Below, in pieces: positions 60,667 through 64,000 of a stretch of DNA of 64,000 nt. Where the stretch lies: assembly GCF_003863965.1 (NCBI RefSeq), contig NZ_RRCN01000001.1:5711054-5775053 (forward strand), given 5' to 3'. The DNA is from Paenibacillus oralis (lineage in GTDB: Bacteria; Bacillota; Bacilli; Paenibacillales; Paenibacillaceae). The notes under the pieces were generated by a model, which had not been told where the DNA came from, did not search any database, and saw only the letters and a list, made by a program, of their open reading frames with translations. Within the stretch, counting starts at the first letter, position 1. Each line of letters begins with the position of its first letter. Made by a program: the position numbers and the translations under genes.

Positions 60667-63600
60667 CTATACCCCGGTCCAAACATCCTTGGCGTACCGC
60701 CCTTTCACATTTAAGCTCTCCAGCCATTTCTTCGCTTCCTCCTCCCCTTTCCTTTTCACCTTCCGGTAGGACTGAAGCAGGCGGGCTTCCACATCCGGCG
60801 CCATGCGGCTGCCGTCCCCGCAAATATACAGATGTCCGCCGCTCTCCAGCAAGGAAATCACTTCCCCGGCATTTTGTTCGATCAGGTCCTGAACATACGT
60901 TTTCGGGACGCCTTCTTTCCGGGAGAACGCCTTATAGAGCGAAACGATTCCGTCGCGCACATAACCCTCCAGCTCATCCCGGTAAATAAAATCGGCCTCG
61001 TTCCGGCAGCCGAAAAACAACATGGCGCGTCCAAGCTGTCCCCCTCCCGCTTGAGCGCCGAACGCGCCTGAAGGAAACCGCGGAACGGCGCCAGCCCGGT
61101 TCCCGGCCCAACCATGACGATTGGCGTTCCGGGATCATCCGGCAACCTGATCCCGGAAGCCGGCGTCCGGATAAACATGACGACGCGGTCCCCCGGTTTG
61201 GATTCCGCCAAATAATTGGACGCTACCCCGCGGTATTCGCCCTGCCCGCTCCAGGCCGGCCCTCGAACGACTCCCACGGTGATGCTTGCCGTTTGCGGAG
61301 AAATTTTCGGCGAACTGGAGATCGAGTAATATCTCGGCTTGAGCGGAGGCAGCAGTTCCATAAAACGTTCAAACGGAATTTCGCACGCTGCGTATTTTTC
61401 CAGCAAATCGAGCATCGTGACATGGCGTTTAAGGACCTGCGCTGTGTAGTTTTCCCCTTCCAGCAGCTGCTCAAGTTCGCGTTTATGGGGCGGACATGCC
61501 GTATAGGAGGCCAGCTCGCGAATTTGCGCCCGGGTTGCCGGCTCCTGGAGCTCCACGCAATGCGCCAAAAGATCGCGCAAGTTCACCGGCCGGTCCAAGG
61601 GGAAATGGGCCGCGCTGAATCCGCTGGCCGTCATGATCACTTGATCGCTCCCGCTTAACCCGAACCGCTTCAGAATTCGGCCGGTTTGCACGCCGCTGTT
61701 TTCCGGGAGCACGCCCAGATGATCGCCTTCGTTGTAGCCGAGTCCTTCCGGCAGGGACAGCTCGATATGCCGGGTACTGCGTTCGCTGGCTGCGGCCTGC
61801 AGCTCCCGGTTAAGCGTTACCGCGGCGGAAACCGCTTCATAGGACTGCACCAGCGGCGAGTCCGCCAAATCGCTTACGAAGCGGATGCTTAACGTGCTCC
61901 GCTCCCTTTCGGCATTCGGATTCAAAGCGAGCCCGAAAAAGTCCATCGCCTCACCCCACATCCGCGCTTCCCACGCTTCGCGCTGCTGCTCGAAATCGCC
62001 GCTGGCGTCGGCTTCGCCGCGTGCCGAAAAACGTTTCGCCCCCTTGAGCTCCATTTGTTCATCGATAAATTTCGGCACATGCTGATATGTGCTCGCCCAG
62101 TTGCGGTCGCCGCAGCCGAACACCGTATAATTGACGCCCGCAAGGCCCTCTGGCTCCACTTCCTCCAGCCATTCCACGAACTGCCTGGCGTTCGCCGGAG
62201 GTTTGCCGTTATACGAGGCGGCCACGATAATGACCGCCCCTTCTTTGGGCAGATTCCCAATGCGCTCGTTTAAAGGCTGGGTTTCGCTGCGGACCCCATG
62301 CAGGCGCGCCAGATCGGCCAACTCCCGGGCGATCCCTTCCGCCGTTCCCATATCCGAACCGTAGAGGACCAGGAGCGGACGGTCGTTGACCCCCACCAGC
62401 GCCGCCGGCCGGGGCGTTTCCGCTTGCTGCTTTTGAAGCGGTCCTTTGCCGTTTTCCTTGACGGGAAGCACATTCCCTGTAAGGTTGGCTACAGTCGGAC
62501 GCGGGGCCACCCGAATTGTGAACCCTTCCGGTTTTAACGTCAACGTCTGTTTGACCTTGAGCTGATAATTCGTATGATCGATGAGCTCGAACCGCTGCAG
62601 AATCATCCCGAGGACAAGCGCCGCTTCGTGAAGGGCGAATTGCCGGCCGATGCAGGCCCGCTGCCCGTTCCCGAACGGCTTGTAGGCATCGTGCGGTATT
62701 TTGTGCGGATCTTCGAACCGCTCCGGGCGGAATTGTTCGGCGTCCTCTCCCCAAGCCTCCTTGTCGCGGTGCAGCTTCGGCAGGATGACCGCGACCGTTT
62801 CGCCCTTCTTGATCGCATATTTGCCGCCGATCACGGTGTCCTCCTTGGCAAACAGGCCGATTTGCGGGGCGGTCGGCCACAACCGCAGCGATTCGTCCAA
62901 CATCATGCGGATATAGTTCAGCTTCCGCACCTGCTCGTAGCTGGGGACGGGATCCGTTAAAACTTGATCCACCTCTTCATAGGCTTTCTTCAGCACATCC
63001 GGATTTTTCAGCAGAAAATAGATCGAAAACGACAGCAAGCCGCTTGTCGTCTCATGCCCGGCGATGAGGAAGGTGATGATCTGAAAGCGGATGTTTTCGT
63101 CATCCAGCAGCTCCCCGGTTTCCGGATCGGCGGCGCTGAGCATCCGGGCGAGCAAATCGGTGCCGCCCTGCTCCCCGCTCGCCTTGCGTTCGGCAATGAT
63201 GCGGTCGACCAGGGAAAACATCGATTGGATGTCGCGCTCGTATTGGCGTTTTTTCTTCACCATTAATTTGTTCTGGATCGGCAGCCGGCTCGAATAATGC
63301 ATCGCTTCGTCGAGCGCGTTCACCATGCTGACGATAAACGGATTCGGCGTTTCCCGGTAGTAGCTGTTGAACCGGTAATCGAATCCGCATAAACCGATCG
63401 TATCCAGCGTAAGCCGGGTCATATCCTCCGGCACATTGATGCTGTCGTCGGGGTTCAGCCGGGCCCATTTTTGCACGAGCTGCAGGGCGATATCGACCAT
63501 GCGCGCATGGTACCCCTTCATCGCCGCCTGACTAAAAGAAGGGATGAGAATATGATGCGCTTTGGCCCAATTCGGCTCCTTCGTCAGGCTCGTAAACAAG

Positions 63601-63860
63601 CCGTCGCCGGCAAAATCACGCACTTTCATTAAATGGCCGATGCTTTTGTCAAAACGCGATTCATCGCACACCTCAGCCACAAGTTTATGCCCGGATACGG
63701 CAATAAAGGACCGGCCCAATATCTCGAACCGGTAAATCGGTCCGAACTCGTCGGCCAGTTTGGCAAAGGATAAGGTAGGCAAATCTTTATCGATCAAAGG
63801 CAGGTTGCCGAGCGCCCCATAGGTTTTGGGCTGGGGAATCGGTTCTAGATGCTGATCCAT
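60667..63860 (-). pseudogene. CYP102-type P450/NADPH-P450 reductase fusion, frameshifted near the C-terminus
   Basis: The intact part (60882-63860) encodes a P450 with I-helix AGHETTS, ExxR in ESLR, and haem loop FGNGQRACIGRQF. A reductase follows: FMN domain (LVLYGSDMGTAEGIA), FAD motifs (RYYSISSSP) and the NADPH site start (VGPGTGLAPFRGFLQ). After SLDAP the frame is lost. Restoring one G near 61036 (TTGGACGC to TTGGGACGC) rejoins the frame ending at 60667, which carries MLFFGCRNEADF and GRYAKDVWTG, as in Bacillus CYP102A. Without this the NADPH domain is truncated. It hydroxylates fatty acids in homologues. Start 63860 behind AAGGAGTG. Confidence 0.88.
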
Positions 63861-64000
63861 CGGGAACGAACACTCCTTCTTGCTTTAGGATTGCCGGAAA
63901 CTATTTATTTTGAACAACCTCTTATAGGTTGATAAATTTCCCATTTTATTATTCAGCAAGAACGGGGTTCCTATAGCAATAGCGGCTGAAGCCCATTGGA
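63861..64000. other. Upstream region of the P450 gene
   Basis: No gene is seen. TTTTGAACAACCTCTTATAGG (about 63908-63928) contains the inverse of the AGGT-N-GTTCAAA repeat end found at 22.73 kb and 52.58 kb, so a member of that family probably starts here and continues outside the window. No FatR/Bm3R1-type operator could be recognised. Confidence 0.4.

Overview
The window looks like chromosome of an endospore-forming Firmicute of the Paenibacillaceae, most likely Paenibacillus. The evidence is mixed: spore genes (cotE, spoVK), a Bacillus-style lexA/yneA/ynzC cluster, a spoVK-hflX-ynbB-glnR-glnA block, cotE next to mutS-mutL-miaA-hfq, moderately high GC coding sequence with strong GGAGG ribosome binding sites, and several families of short intergenic repeats. 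Most genes lie on the minus strand. I saw no tRNA, rRNA or CRISPR array.

Layout. 1-1.6 kb: pyruvate dehydrogenase E1 alpha and the start of E1 beta. 1.7-6.7 kb: esterase, TRIC-type channel, thiamine pyrophosphokinase, NlpC/P60 hydrolase, a response regulator with a degenerate receiver, and a ThiF/MoeB-type E1 enzyme. 6.8-17.4 kb: a tightly packed ten-gene minus-strand operon resembling a reduced and rearranged Tad/Flp pilus or type II secretion-like machine. It encodes a Ser/Thr kinase fused to a ParA-like domain, a SAF (CpaB-like) protein, two degenerate ParA/CpaE-like proteins, a membrane-anchored CpaF/TadA ATPase, a fused TadB-TadC-like platform protein, a pilin-like protein and three TadE-like single-span proteins. 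A promoter followed by a terminator-like hairpin sits in its leader. This is the least described system here. 17.5-19 kb: a fusion of a cyclic-phosphate-processing receiver-like domain to an RlmM/FtsJ-type methyltransferase.

19-30 kb: DNA repair (nfo, fpg), HAD phosphatases, RNase Z, cobalamin-dependent methionine synthase, a FixH-like lipoprotein, then ynzC-yneA divergent from lexA with five SOS-box matches between them. 30-36 kb: glnA-glnR with GlnR/TnrA operators, ynbB, hflX, spoVK. 36-50 kb: YdcF-like and DUF402 proteins, a class A PBP, hfq, miaA, an RsmJ-like methyltransferase, mutL, mutS, a phage-type COOH-NH2 ligase homologue and cotE. 50-54 kb: FUSC-type exporter and an NMT1-type ABC transporter whose operon is interrupted by MITE-like repeats. 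54-58 kb: M32 carboxypeptidase, YqkB-like protein, beta-carbonic anhydrase, MalY/PatB aminotransferase. 58-64 kb: an IS110-family element with sizeable structured noncoding flanks, then two frameshifted genes: a VOC (glyoxalase-like) gene and a CYP102-type P450-reductase fusion.

The conserved housekeeping blocks match Bacillus order well. The accessory signal is concentrated in the Tad-like operon, the receiver-methyltransferase fusion, the intergenic repeat families (52.6-54.3 kb, 30.2-30.6 kb, 36.1-36.2 kb, 60.5-60.65 kb) and the IS110 neighbourhood. All family assignments come from reading motifs; no database search was run.
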